Origin: Choristoneura fumiferana
Taxonomy: Eukaryota; Arthropoda; Insecta; Lepidoptera; Tortricidae
NCBI RefSeq assembly: GCF_025370935.1
Contig: NC_133472.1
Coordinates: 27,958,702 to 28,022,701 of the forward strand
Direction of reading: 5' to 3'
DNA length: 64,000 nucleotides
This document shows, piece after piece, positions 1 to 12,700 of the stretch. Every line of letters starts with the position of its first letter. Position 1 is the first letter of the stretch. The notes under the pieces are model-generated. The model was not told the origin of the DNA, did no database searches, and was given only the letters and a program-made list of their open reading frames with translations. The translations under genes were made by a program, and so were the position numbers.

Positions 1-609
1 AAGGTGTTTCGGCAGAAACAGCCTTGGCAGACTATATTTTCCGGAAATGAGGGTTCATACCTACCGTCTGGAATTGGTTTCATGCTGGTATCAGATGGGT
101 ATATTTAGGGGTTCTGGTGGTGACCTTAGAGAGCGTCTGCCAAGCACTTCCGGCAAAAAAAATACTGACATACTTCGCTTTTCTCTATCTACCAGTAAAA
201 TCCTAACTGATGCCATGACTATTATTTTAGTATCTGATGCGTTAAATGACGCCCCATTTTTCGCACCGGAAGTGACCATTTTTTTGGTACTTTCTGCAAG
301 TTCCGCTGCGACAGACTATCAAATTCGGACTCAGCATCAGTTTTATGGGAAACCATTGTGCATTTCATCGCGGTATCAAGTAGGTACGAAATTTTGCAGT
401 CCGCTCTCCGTCTATGAGCGGAGCGAGACGAGGTAAATGAAGCGTTTCTTTTGGTTCATGAAAAACGCATTCCTCGCAACACATCCTCGCACATCTTTGG
501 TGGAAACGCAGCCTAATACTAGCGATAAATAGTTAGATGACATCGAAGTTCGAGTTATGAAATGCTATTGGGCAGTGTCAGGTGTTGATGCGAGTAGTTC
601 CTGTTCCAG
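1..609 (+). other. Alh intron (partial), with a MITE-like fragment near 425-520
   Basis: There is no coding support. An open frame at 47-436 has no recognisable domain. Bases about 425-520 (AACGCATTCCTCGCAACACA, then a TTTGGTGGAAACGCAGCC motif) resemble the ends of a common lepidopteran hAT-like MITE; this is motif recognition only. The 3' end is the acceptor of exon 610-721. Confidence 0.45.
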
Positions 610-721
610 GGTGCCGGCGGGCGCGGCGGTTCGTCGGGCGCGCAGAGCCTGGACCAGCTGCTCGAGCGTCAGTGGGAGCAGGGCTCGCAGTTCCTCATGG
701 AGCAGGCGCAGCATTTCGATA
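610..721 (+). CDS. Alh: Alh exon: octapeptide motif
   Basis: The acceptor is TTCCTGTTCCAG at 598-609. The exon starts in phase 0 and encodes a Gly/Ser-rich lead (GAGGRGGSSGAQ) followed by the AF10 octapeptide region SLDQLLERQWEQGSQFLMEQ and AQHFD. The donor GTCAGT follows base 721, leaving one base (A) that is completed by TC of the next exon. Reading through the donor meets a stop at about 748, so the exon end is well constrained. Confidence 0.88.
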
Positions 722-3700
722 GTCAGTCATCCCTCACTGCTGCACTAAATAACTAACGTTAGCTAGACCTTTAAGACATACCAACAGTACATAAACAAAA
801 GTACCTGGGTGACCGAGCTCCGCTAGGGCTAAAACTCGGTAACCAGCGTTTTTCTAACCTAACGCCCTTATAAAGGACTTATTGTAATTTGAACATCAAA
901 CTCTATCATAAATGACATAAAGTTTGATGTTCATATGTATATCAAAAATTTGACTTTGCCGTTAAGAGGATAATCATCTTATATTTCAACAATCAACTTA
1001 CTGCAGTGTCTGCAGTAGAATTACAGTAGTGATGGACCGACCAACCTTATGAACCAGTTTTGAGTAATTTTTCACGCAATTGCAGTACTACATTTCTCAA
1101 ACATTCTATGTAATGTTTATGTCGTGTTCCATAAAACAGGCTTCAAAATATACTGTTGCGGGCCTAGGCCTGCAAGACAACAGTCTTTTGTTTCAATGCA
1201 AAACGTCAAATATCCACGATACACGACTTGAAATTAATAATCTGGATTTCTATGGTTCATTTATTAGTTACTGAATAAATTCGCAGGACCATGAATATTC
1301 TATATGTAAATATATAAATATTACCGACGCGTTTTACGTCAAATTACAATTTAATTTACATAATAAAGTATTAATTTAGCTGATTAAATGGGCTACAGTT
1401 TGTGTATAATGGCGCTAAAAGCCGAACAGCAAACACAATAAAAAAAAGTTTTGGCGGGAAAATTGACAAGTATAATTTTTTTTGATTGACTGAACTTGGG
1501 CTTTAGCCAATTTGCAAGTAAGTTCCATTGTCATTTCAAAAGTTTCGTTTAGAATCGTGATTTTTTATATTTGCAGTCCGTTATATCTACATGTTTTATA
1601 GCAATTTTATTTAATTGGGATTATTTAACGTTTTAAAAATCATGTTAGAATGAAATCAACACTTATATAGATGGTAGTTATAATTTGTGTTATAATTTAG
1701 ATGTCTTAGAATAAAACTGATTTCTAGGAGTTTTTATTTCTTTTAGTGCATGTTTGAGAAAAGCACCTATCGGGTCTCGCTTCGCTCGGCCGTCTATACA
1801 TACTCGGCCTGCAAGCCATTCTTTCCCGGCCTCTGCAGTAATGTACTATTACTGCAGAGGCCGCGTAGTTATAGATGGCCGAGTGTTAACGAGGCCATCT
1901 AGAGAAACGAGGCCGACGATCCCTGTTGGCGGACGAGGCTTGTATAATGCTTTTCTCAAATAAATTCAAGGAAATATGTAATACCATGTCACCATGTCAC
2001 TTGATGAATGAAATATTTATTTGAAACACAATGCAACAACACTTTTACAGAAATTACTTAATCTAATAGTAGGTAAGTATATTAATGCCTATTACAGTGT
2101 TGATTGTGGTTTCAAAAAGGAGTCCATTCAGCATGTGTCGCCGCAGATAGTGCAACGACGCTGATTTTCAGTGAATCCATATGACACTCACTAAACATAT
2201 CACCATCCCAGCCTATATACGTCCCACTGCTGGGCACAGGCCTCTCAGAACAAGAGGGCTTGGGCCATAGTTCCCACGCGGGCCCAGTGCGGATTGGGAA
2301 CTTAACACATACACAAATTATAACTTGCAAATGAGAAGCGAAATACAACAGAAAGAGCAGTGTCTAAATAGCAGTATTGAATTTGAGTTTTATTTTTATA
2401 TGAATAAATAAATGTACGAAAATACGAATACGATTATGAAAAGCATTGGTAAGTGTATTTATTGTTACACAACGCCGGCTAGTCAAAGGAAGCTTGTTCG
2501 TTCAGCAAGTGGATTTTCAAGTTTCAATTTCGTCTTAAAGCTGACCAGTGAACTCGCGTTTTTAATCTTTGGTGAGAAGTTATTCCAGCATCGCGTGGCA
2601 GCGTACCGAAAGCTGCCATCTTGATCATCATTAAGTGACATGGTGACATAACTCATAACTGAAAAAATAACACTTATTCGGATTAAAAACCGCTCGTTTT
2701 AGTTTAGGTATAAACTGTATAAGTTGTAGATTTTTTTTTTCAATAAAATAATAAAACCAAGTGAAACCAAACAAAAGACAATCTCTTTGCTGGCCATGGC
2801 CAGGCCATGTTGTTCGAAATTCCGTTACTGTCGTTTAATTTGCAATTAATAAGTTTGTGCTATACAAAGACGTATTTCGCGTCTATCATCACGAATATAA
2901 GGACGACATTTCCTTGGATGTTTGAGAAATGGTAATTTTTCTGGGTGGCATTTAATAAATAAAATAAACATTAGAATAGTTACCTGGATACTAAAACGTT
3001 TAGGTCTACCAAAGATCTACCAAATGTTTTCGGCGCCCTTGTATCTATTTTCTTCGATTATGTGAATTGAACTCAGTTCTGTTTTTTGGCAAAACATAGC
3101 TTAATGAACTGAATCAAGCACTTTTAAAATAAATGTGGGATGATCGTTTTAGAGAATTCGTTCTACTGCAGTGAATTATTTGTCACTGTATTGTATACCC
3201 TAAATCACAGAATAAATAATGTTGCATGCACTCCTTTGATCTTGATGAAAGCCGCCGTTTTAATAGCCTACAGAATTAGGTAGGTACCGCGTTCAATCCG
3301 CACCTTAACGCCAAGCGCGCGAGAGTTGTTACTATGTTGTGCTGCCTCTTGCTCCGAGCATACCTACGCCGCCAGAAAAATAAAATTAAACAATCCAACT
3401 AAACGTTTACAAATATTATTTATTTAACTTTTATGTAATGTCTGGTGAATTGTTTACCTTCTCTAAAGTATGTACCTATTATCAAATTTTAGTGGTGCAA
3501 AAATTCTGAAAAGTACAAGTAATTTAAATAAACATTCTGCTGGATAGCACAGATATTTAAGTAAAGATCGAAACATTCAAAGCAAGCTCCGAGATGGCCG
3601 ACCGACCACATGTTTGTGCTTTGTGCATGCGGCGGACTGAATCTGAAGTTGTCGCGCGCTGTTGGTATTTATAGCTGTAGGTATGGACGAGTGACGGAAG

Positions 3701-6700
3701 CCTGCCTGAATGCTCTAACTAACCGATAGAACAACAAATAATTATATACTCAGCGGCACAAAGTTTTGCCCATCCTTCATACAAAATTAACGATTTTCCC
3801 CAAAGTATATTTGAGGGCCAGATGTTTTTCCGCTCAGTATATTATTTTTCTCAATGATGACGTATTGTATACGGCAGGTATAATAATTAGACTTATAATT
3901 AACAATCAACTTGGAGTGCAGAAAACCTACTTACTCGTACTCGAATCTCGGATAAACTAATTGTATGTATGTGTTGTCGAGCAGTCGCGTCGCTGTTGTC
4001 GTGCCTACACCAGCTACGGACGGAGAACGTGCGGTTGGAGGAGCACGTCGGCAGCTTGCTTCAGCGGCGCGACCACCTGCTCGCCGTCAACGCGCGCCTC
4101 GCCATCCCGCTCACTGCCGGTCAGTACACAGGCTGGAGCGCGCGGCTGAGGAGCAGGTCGGCAGCCTGCTTCAGCGGCGCGACCACCTGCTCGCCGTCAA
4201 CGCGCGCCTCGCCATCCCGCTCACTGCCGGTCAGTACACAGGCTGGAGCGCGCGGCTGAGGAGCACGTCGGCAGCTTGCTTCAGCGGCGCGACCACCTGC
4301 TCGCCGTCAACGCGCGCCTCGCCATCCCGCTCACTGCCGGTCAGTACACAGGCTGGAGCGCGCGGCTGAGGAGCACGTCGGCAGCTTGCTTCAGCGGCGC
4401 GACCACCTGCTCGCCGTCAACGCGCGCCTCGCCATCCCGCTCACTGCCGGTCAGTACACAGGCTGGAGCGCGCGGCTGAGGAGCACGTCGGCAGCTTGCT
4501 TCAGCGGCGCGACCACCTGCTCGCCGTCAACGCGCGCCTCGCCATCCCGCTCACTGCCGGTCAGTACACAGGCTGGAGCGCGCGGCTGAGGAGCACGTCG
4601 GCAGCTTGCTTCAGCGGCGCGACCACCTGCTCGCCGTCAACGCGCGCCTCGCCATCCCGCTCACTGCCGGTCAGTACACAGGCTGGAGCGCGCGGCTGAG
4701 GAGCACGTCGGCAGCTTGCTTCAGCGGCGCGACCACCTGCTCGCCGTCAACGCGCGCCTCGCCATCCCGCTCACTGCCGGTCAGTACACAGGCTGGAGCG
4801 CGCGGCTGAGGAGCACGTCGGCAGCTTGCTTCAGCGGCGCGACCACCTGCTCGCCGTCAACGCGCGCCTCGCCATCCCGCTCACTGCCGGTCAGTACACA
4901 GGCTGGAGCGCGCGGCTGAGGAGCACGTCGGCAGCTTGCTTCAGCGGCGCGACCACCTGCTCGCCGTCAACGCGCGCCTCGCCATCCCGCTCACTGCCGG
5001 TCAGTACACAGGCTGGAGCGCGCGGCTGAGGAGCACGTCGGCAGCTTGCTTCAGCGGCGCGACCACCTGCTCGCCGTCAACGCGCGCCTCGCCATCCCGC
5101 TCACTGCCGGTCAGTACACAGGCTGGAGCGCGCGGCTGAGGAGCACGTCGGCAGCTTGCTTCAGCGGCGCGACCACCTGCTCGCCGTCAACGCGCGCCTC
5201 GCCATCCCGCTCACTGCCGGTCAGTACACAGGCTGGAGCGCGCGGCTGAGGAGCACGTCGGCAGCTTGCTTCAGCGGCGCGACCACCTGCTCGCCGTCAA
5301 CGCGCGCCTCGCCATCCCGCTCACTGCCGGTCAGTACACAGGCTGGAGCGCGCGGCTGAGGAGCACGTCGGCAGCTTGCTTCAGCGGCGCGACCACCTGC
5401 TCGCCGACAACGCGCGCCTCGCCATCCCGCTCACTGCCGGTCAGTACACAGGCTGGAGCGCGCGGCTGAGGAGCAGGTCGGCAGCCTGCGCAGCGGCGCG
5501 ACCACCTGCTCGCCGTCATATTTTTTTTTTTCTGTAGGTATTATAACCAAGTAGCATTCAACTGGCATTCGGGCGGTTTACATATTTTACATTTGGTACG
5601 GGGGATCCTAAAATCGCGAAGCACGTCATGCACTTGGCTGTTTTCTTTTAATTGCCATTATATATACGTAATGTAAAATGTACCGTATGTACTGGTAGTG
5701 TCGTCAGGTCCGCCGGAGCCGAGCCGCTGCCCGCGCGAGAATGGCGCGCCGCCGCGCGCGCCGCCGGCACCGCCGCGCCCCGCAGAGACCGTCACCTCCG
5801 ACCGCTCCCACCAGGTAAATATAACACACCATCTTACAGCAGCTTCGACTGATAGAGTATCGTCACTACTCAACTTCATGACAACGCAATATTTTTTATA
5901 TTTTTTTAACATTAACGGTGGCGTCGCTGCCCTACTCTTATGGTTTTCTTATTTGAAGTACCTTCCTTCTTTAATGAAGCTTTTTTTTGTATTAGTTATT
6001 TTAAGGAAGCGTTTTAAATACGCCTACATAATATACTAGCGACCCGACCCGGCTACGCACGGGTAAAATAAAAAACTGGTAAAGTGCGAGTCGGACTCCC
6101 GCACGAAGGGTTCCGTACATATACAACATTAGACGTTAGCAAAAATCGTCAAAAACCATGTTTGCTGTACGGGAGTTCCCCTTAAATATTTATTCTTTTT
6201 TAATTTAAGTAATTATTTATTTTTAAAGTAAATGAAAATACAAATAAATATACTTATTCTGTGAATATTTCAAGCAACTACGTGTTACGAGCCCCAATGC
6301 AAAAGAGTTCGTCTACTAGTAAAACGGAAAGTAACGTTTGTTTAAAATTGAAATATAGATTAGTAATACTAGTTTAAGAGTCTAATAAAAAATACTAGGT
6401 ACACTATTACTTTATAATCTTTATTTCCAATACAGTATTAAATAATAAAAAACACTTATTTTATTATTATAAAAATAATTCTTCCACCGATGTCCACGCA
6501 TAAAAGTTCGGCTACCACTTAGTTGAATCTTCTTTACTACCAAAACTGCCTTAATTCTCAGCGGCATAGTAGCTATCAATTCTTCACATTCTTCTGGAGT
6601 TGTTGAACTGACAAAATTTTCTCTTTTAAATCGGCTTTTGATCTTGATAGAAACTTGCGTCACTTTTTCTTCATTTTCCACCACAAGGTTTCAATAGGGA

Positions 6701-9700
6701 GACAAGTCTGAACTGTTCCGTCGAATTGACGTCGCTACTCCATCGTAGGGATTTTTTTAGAGCTAAGCCAGGCCATCGTCGCCTTTGCTGTGAGACAAGA
6801 AGCACCATCTTGTTAAAAAGTGAAGGCATTTTGATGTTTCAAATTCGAAATTGATGGCAGTAGACTCGTTTCCAACATGTTTTGGTATTTCATCTCATTC
6901 CAACAGTCCCTCCTACAAAATGCAGGCGACCCACACCTTGTGCTGATATGCAATCCCAAATCATTACCGAGCCAGGAAACTTCATTTTAGTCTTAATTCA
7001 AGCTGTATGAAATACTTCGTCTTTAGTTCGAATGATTTTTTTTCGTTCATGACCGATAATTATATCAAATTTGGATTCGTCACACCATATTATTTGCTGC
7101 TACTGATCAGCAGTCCAGTTTAAGTGATCAAGAGAGAATTTCAATATATTTTTTTCTGTAGTGCTGTGAGTAATGGTTTTTCCTTAGCTGTATAAAAATC
7201 ATAACCCATTCTATTCAGAACTCTTGCAGGTGTCGACCGATACATCTTTCTTAATCATGTCACGCCGCTTCACTGTAAGTTTTGCTGCCTGGGCACGACG
7301 GTTTTTCTTCATAATTTTCTTCAATACCCTATTTTTAGCTGCACTCTTAATACGAGGGCGGCCCGGTCTTTTCAATAAAGAAGTTGTGCCGTTCTTTCCA
7401 TAATTCTGAGTGATTGACTGGATACTAGACCTATTCAGGTGCAAGTCTTTGGTGATTTGGTAAATTAATTTTTCACTATTACTACTAGAAATTTTAAGTT
7501 TTCGCATTTCTTCAGCAATTGGTTTTCCACGACCCATATTGATCAAAATAATTAATAAAACTAACGAATACTTACTTGGAACATGGCTTTTTATACCATG
7601 TTACATCTTTACTTTGGACGACCAGATGACCTAGTGGTTAGAGAACCTGACTGCGAAGCTTGAGGTCCCGGGTTCGATTCCCGTGTCGGGGCAGATATTT
7701 GTATGAAAAATACGAATGTTTGTTCTCGGGTCTTGGGTGTTTTCTATGTATTTAAGTATGTATCTATCTATTTAATTATATTTATCCGTTGGTTAGTACC
7801 CATAACACAAGCTTTGCTAAGCTTACTTTGGGACTAGGTCAATTGGTGTGAATTGTTCCGTGATATTTATTTATTTATTTATTTATTTATTTACTGTCAA
7901 ATAATATAGATTTTTAATTTGAACCTTATTTATTTTGCTGTATAAAAACTTAACAAATAGTTAACGCTAGCCGTAGACGAACTATTTTGCATCAAATAAG
8001 AACTAGACGAACTGTTTTGCGTGAGCATTCGTAAAGTAATATATCCAGAATATCTATAATTTTAAAATAGTGATTATTTTATTAGTGCCCAATTAACGTC
8101 GTTTTGATGGAGTATTATACAATATAAATTGTTTATAGCTAATGGATTTAGATGAATGATTGGTCTCGCGCGCTCGCTCGACTAGATACCGCCGGCGTAC
8201 TTGTCAAATGCGGCAACAAATAGTACGCCGAATTCGGCGTACCCGAGCCCGAGGCGAGTCAGTCGCGTTGCAAACTGTGCGTAAGGTGCATGTACCGAAT
8301 TTTTGTTAAATTTTGGTCATAAACCGAAGTAAAATGCCAGTTTTCGCAGTGAAACAGTTTAAAAATAATACTACAAGAAATAAGAAGGACACTGGGATCA
8401 CATACCATCAGTAAATATCGTATAATTTCGAAATTACAAAATAAAATAACATGAACCCTCAACGCCATTCTGTGTTGCCGCGTACACAAGAATCGAATTC
8501 CCCGTGGTTGAGATTTTAATAAATTGAATTTTATTGTTATCATCATTAAATGATGATAAATTTTAATAACTTATTTTATTTAAGTATCTAACGTAATTAT
8601 TATATATACATAACCTAGTTTTATATTATTTAATGTTTATCTTTGTGATATATACACTGAAGGTGTATAAATTGTTACCCGACACTATGTAATTAAGGGG
8701 TGAATGTGTCTTAAACTTAAAAATGTTTTTCGTCTTCCCATTCAAAAAGCCCAATCAGCTGATTTACTTAGGTATTAGGGAAAACGAAAAAAAAATTTTT
8801 TTTTTATTTCTACCAATTTTCCTGAAATGTTAACTTTTTACCCGACTGCCCGAAGGAGGGTTATGTTTTTCAAGCGTATGTATGTAAGTATGTATGCATG
8901 TATGTATGTATATTTTGTAAACAATTTTTTTTATTTTAGTCTTAATTAACCTGTACATTATATTAGGTTTAAGCAGGTGCAACGTGTTATCTTAAGTACG
9001 CAAAACTTCTTAGTTGGTAGTCCATGAATTTTTAGTAATAATTTGTAAATATTGAATGTCCTTAAATATATATATTTTTTAATTAAAAGTGAGGCCTGAT
9101 CATTGATATACCTACATCATACCTACCATTTTTTTTAAAGAAGAAACCTACGCCTAACCTATACACAAACATATTTATACATTCACTCTTAATTACTTCT
9201 TAATTTCTAAGTATTTCCCAAGATACATTTTGTAACCAGTAACTTAATCGACCACAGAATAATTTATTTTCCCAATAATTCGGGTAACAGTGGAGCAGCT
9301 GGTAACACAATTCGTCACGCACACCAGCATCCTTGCAAATTGTCTTACACCGTTCTTACGCACACTACAATATTGAGTTGCCGCATTCACGAACCTTTTG
9401 TTTTTAGGTAGCGCGGTATCTAGTCGAGCGAGCGCGCGAGACCAATCATTCATCTAAGCCTGGACTTCTGTAAAACAAAAAATTGATATTCTATTTAGAT
9501 AGGCTTCAAAATATATGACTAGACGAACTCTTTTGCATTGGGGCTCGTACAAGCAGCATCATCAAGCACCCCTTAAATACTTATTTTATTCTGTTTTTAG
9601 TATTTGTTGTTGTAGCGGCAACAGAAATAGATCATCTGTGAAAATTTCAACTGTCTAGCTATCATATTTAGCTTCATGAGATACAGCCTAGTGACAGACA

Positions 9701-12700
9701 GACAGACGGACAGTGGAGTCTTAGTAATAGGGTCCCGTTTTTATTACCCTTTGGGCACAGAATTCTAAAAAGGTCTCTAATCAAGGGCACTTCACACACA
9801 TTTTCAGTTCCATTTCCCAAGAACTACACTTACTAGGTATATCCGACCCGCGCGAAGCAGGGGCGCGTTGACGTAGTTAGATTGATATTTTTAAATTCGT
9901 AATATCTTTTGAATGGAATGTCCGATTTGAATAATTCAAAAAGTCATCTATAGGTATTGAAACCGTCTTGAATATAAAATTATTTATTTGGATAAGGATT
10001 AATAGAAGGGTATGGATAACATGGTCTGATTTTAGTCGTCATTTCTGTCAACTTTTGAAATGTAAAAAGTAGTTACAGTGACATAACTACAATAGTTGGA
10101 CATATGGTATCGCGACGTTTTTTGTAGATCTTGATGTATTCTTTAATATTGTAGAACATTTTTTTGTTCTATAATCAATAGTTTCTAGAGCGCATGCGAT
10201 GAAAGATGTTTTATGGCAACTTTTTTTTTACACTGAGTTACATTATTGTAGATTTAGTACGGAACCCTAATTTTTTCTGTTAATAAATACAGCCTACCTA
10301 GCTAAATTTAAACTGGTCGTGTCTGATGTTTGTGAGTGTGGCTTGGGTATTGCAGACACTAATCATAGATTTCGCTCATGTCCTCTCCATGACAACTCGT
10401 TCCTTTATGAACAGCTTATATCCTGCAAAGTCCCATTACCTACGTCCATCTCTGTCCTTTTAGCCTCTAATGACGTAACTATATATAACTTATTGAACAT
10501 ATTTATAAATAACTAGCTGTTGCCCGCGGCTTTGCCCCCGTTGTTTTTTTCTGTATTTTCTTCCATAAGAACCTTCTCCTGACAGTAATGAACACAACAA
10601 AAAAAGAATTAGCGAAATCAGACCAGTCGTTCCCGAGTTTTGCGCTTAGCAACACATTTTAAGATTCATTTTTATTTATATAGATATAGAAGAAGAAGAT
10701 AGAAATGATATAAAAATTTAAATATGTATTAATAAGTAAATTTAATAATTTAATTTATCATGTGTACCTATGTAAAATATCTTTATTTCTTTCGCTTTAA
10801 TCCCATGTAATCTTCTCCTGTTGAATTCCGTATTCTAAAATCCCGTATTTTCTATTGATTTCGTTTCCTAACCTTTACGCGTCTGTGGCGGATGCGCAAA
10901 CCGCGCGAGCCAGATATAAAAAATAGGCTATCGCACTTTGAAATAAAGTACTATTCAATGGAAAAAATCAATCGTGTAAACAAGGCAATTTGTCACGATT
11001 ACTCCGTAGTTACTTACATTTGAACGCCAATCCCGATCATATTCACATCTCAATGAGCTCACCACTGTTTTTAACAATCATTTTATCATTAAATAATCGT
11101 GTAAATATGTTTATTTTATAGAATTAATTGGAAGACGAAAATCCGTTATATTTGTCAAATTGACATGATAATTTTTTCCTCACCGAAGTTGGTCAATGGT
11201 CTGTCTAGTCTCTGGAAATTTAGTGCTGTACAACAAAATTAATTATTTGACTGAACCAACCTTACCTACCGATAATTATGGCTGGCTCTGCAAATTTATT
11301 TATTCGTAGATATTAATTATTTGTGTTAAGTTACACTATTTAATGAAGGTTTATAAAGGTTTCTAATCCTATCCTACTTCCTACTAATCCTAGTGAAAGT
11401 TTGTGAGTGAGTGAGTGAATATGTTTGTTACTTCTTCACGCTGAAACGGCTGGAAGGATTTGGCGAAATTATTACAACATAGGATACTTTTATCCCGATA
11501 TTCCCATGGGATAGGGATAAAATCTTGCAATAACAACCGCTCAGCTTAGAGTCATGAAAATTGGTACGTAGATAGTTTGACATCTGGAATAAAACATAGC
11601 CTAAGTACTTTTTATTTCGATATCCCCACGAGATAGGGATAAAATTTCGAACTAATAACCGCTGGGCTTAGAGTCATGAAATTTGACCATGATTGTTTTT
11701 AATGTAATGTCAATGAAAACAACGATTTAATTTTCCGGAATACCCACGGCAATTTAAAAAATCCCGGTATTTCAGCTGCTGGACCTAATGATTTACGTGT
11801 GCGAAGCCGCGGGTAAACACTAGTTGGACGATGAAATAGTATTATAGTACAAATTATGTAGATTTCTATTTACTAGTATCATATTTACTGTGGAGTCCAT
11901 TGTTGGACCAAAAACTCATTTTGAATCACTTCCCTGTGTCTACTCTCATTTCCATGTCTTATGTAAATTTAAAAATGTCTCTTCTAAATTATATCGAAAA
12001 TAAAAATTGAGACATGGATGCACAGAAAAACCAGAAAAAGAGACCAGCGCTGGGAATCGAACCTAGGTCCTCAGCAATCCGTACTGCGTACTATAACCCC
12101 TACACCACCGTTGGACAGAAGTCAAGATACAAATTTCTCCTATGCACACATATCTCAGGTTGGCTTTTTCTACTACGCTACTTAAGCAGCAAAAAAATCT
12201 AAATTAATCCATATTTTAACTGAGCCTTTCAATTCTAAAATATATAAAAATTTAAATATGTATAATAAGTAAAAATATAATTGGATTTACATGTTTCATG
12301 GTGTAAATATCTTTATTTCTTTCGGTTTAAGGGGAGTGTAATTTGTATGTTGAATTCGTTATTCTAAATTTGAAGATATTTCTATTGATTTCGTCCTAAC
12401 CTTTAAACGTTTTAAGTTAAAAGGGACAGATATAAAAATAGTGAATCGCACTTTGAAATAAAAGGGTGGAAAGTGACCCATTTAACCCGAGATATTTCTG
12501 GTCTGGTCAATAGTTCGAGGGGAAATGGGTAATTTCACCCGAGTTGGACACTACTTTTCATTTCAACTGTGGGGAAAGTAAATTACTACAAAAATGAGAA
12601 TAATAATAAATAGAATTTACTTATATCCAACCTGCAACACTACCTTTTCGACTGGCCACATGCCACGGCAGACTACAAAAAAAAAATCGAGTTGGTCACG

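Larger units (their letters stand above)
722..3984 (+). other. Alh intron between the octapeptide and zipper exons
   Basis: A 3.26-kb GT-AG intron (GTCAGT...GAGCAG). It holds the inverted-repeat elements at 1752-1963 and 1985-2651, a SINE fragment at 2203-2301 and a short MITE at 3747-3841, all listed separately. Bases 760-1740 and 2660-3740 show only AT-rich unassigned sequence. Confidence 0.8.
6288..9547 (-). mobile_element. Degenerate Tc1-like transposon composite
   Basis: The outer ends are inverted: CGAGCCCCAATGCAAAAGAG at 6288 and its complement ending at 9547, each flanked by TA. On the minus strand, 7546-7211 gives an HTH start (MGRGKPIAEEMRKLKISSS and LNRSSIQSITQNYGKNG). About 7100-7060 gives IIWCDESKFDIIIGHER, with the first catalytic Asp. 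Bases 6684-6421 give the Tc1 C-terminus (TPEECEELIATMPLRIKAVL). Frameshifts and stops separate these, so it is inactive. Degenerate copies of the end motif TAGACGAACT at 7976-8018 suggest a second, rearranged element starts there (see 8148-9457). A SINE is inserted upstream of the transposase. Confidence 0.7.
10706..12463 (+). repeat. Diverged direct repeats 10706-10947 and 12240-12463
   Basis: Both stretches share AAAATTTAAATATGTAT, ATATCTTTATTTCTTTCG, CTATTGATTTCGT and end CGCACTTTGAAATAAA. The second copy is directly followed by the foldback element at 12465. Either this is a segmental duplication of about 1.5 kb or two copies of one unassigned repeat. Confidence 0.6.

Noticed and set aside
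47..436. 129-aa ORF at the window start
   Set aside because: No domain, no coding bias I can see, and it lies in an Alh intron; its end runs into a MITE-like fragment.
4276..5469. Series of identical 67-aa ORFs
   Set aside because: They are one frame of the 110-bp array, start at non-ATG codons and end in the TGA of each unit; only the first exon copy is supported as coding.
4046..5519. Possible CRISPR-like or prokaryotic repeat array
   Set aside because: Units are 110 bp with no unique spacers and are homologous to the adjacent coding exon; this is a eukaryotic minisatellite.
7617..7700. tRNA gene at the A/B-box sequence (also at 51418 and 12040)
   Set aside because: Boxes are present, but stems do not pair as a functional tRNA, and each continues into a SINE body.
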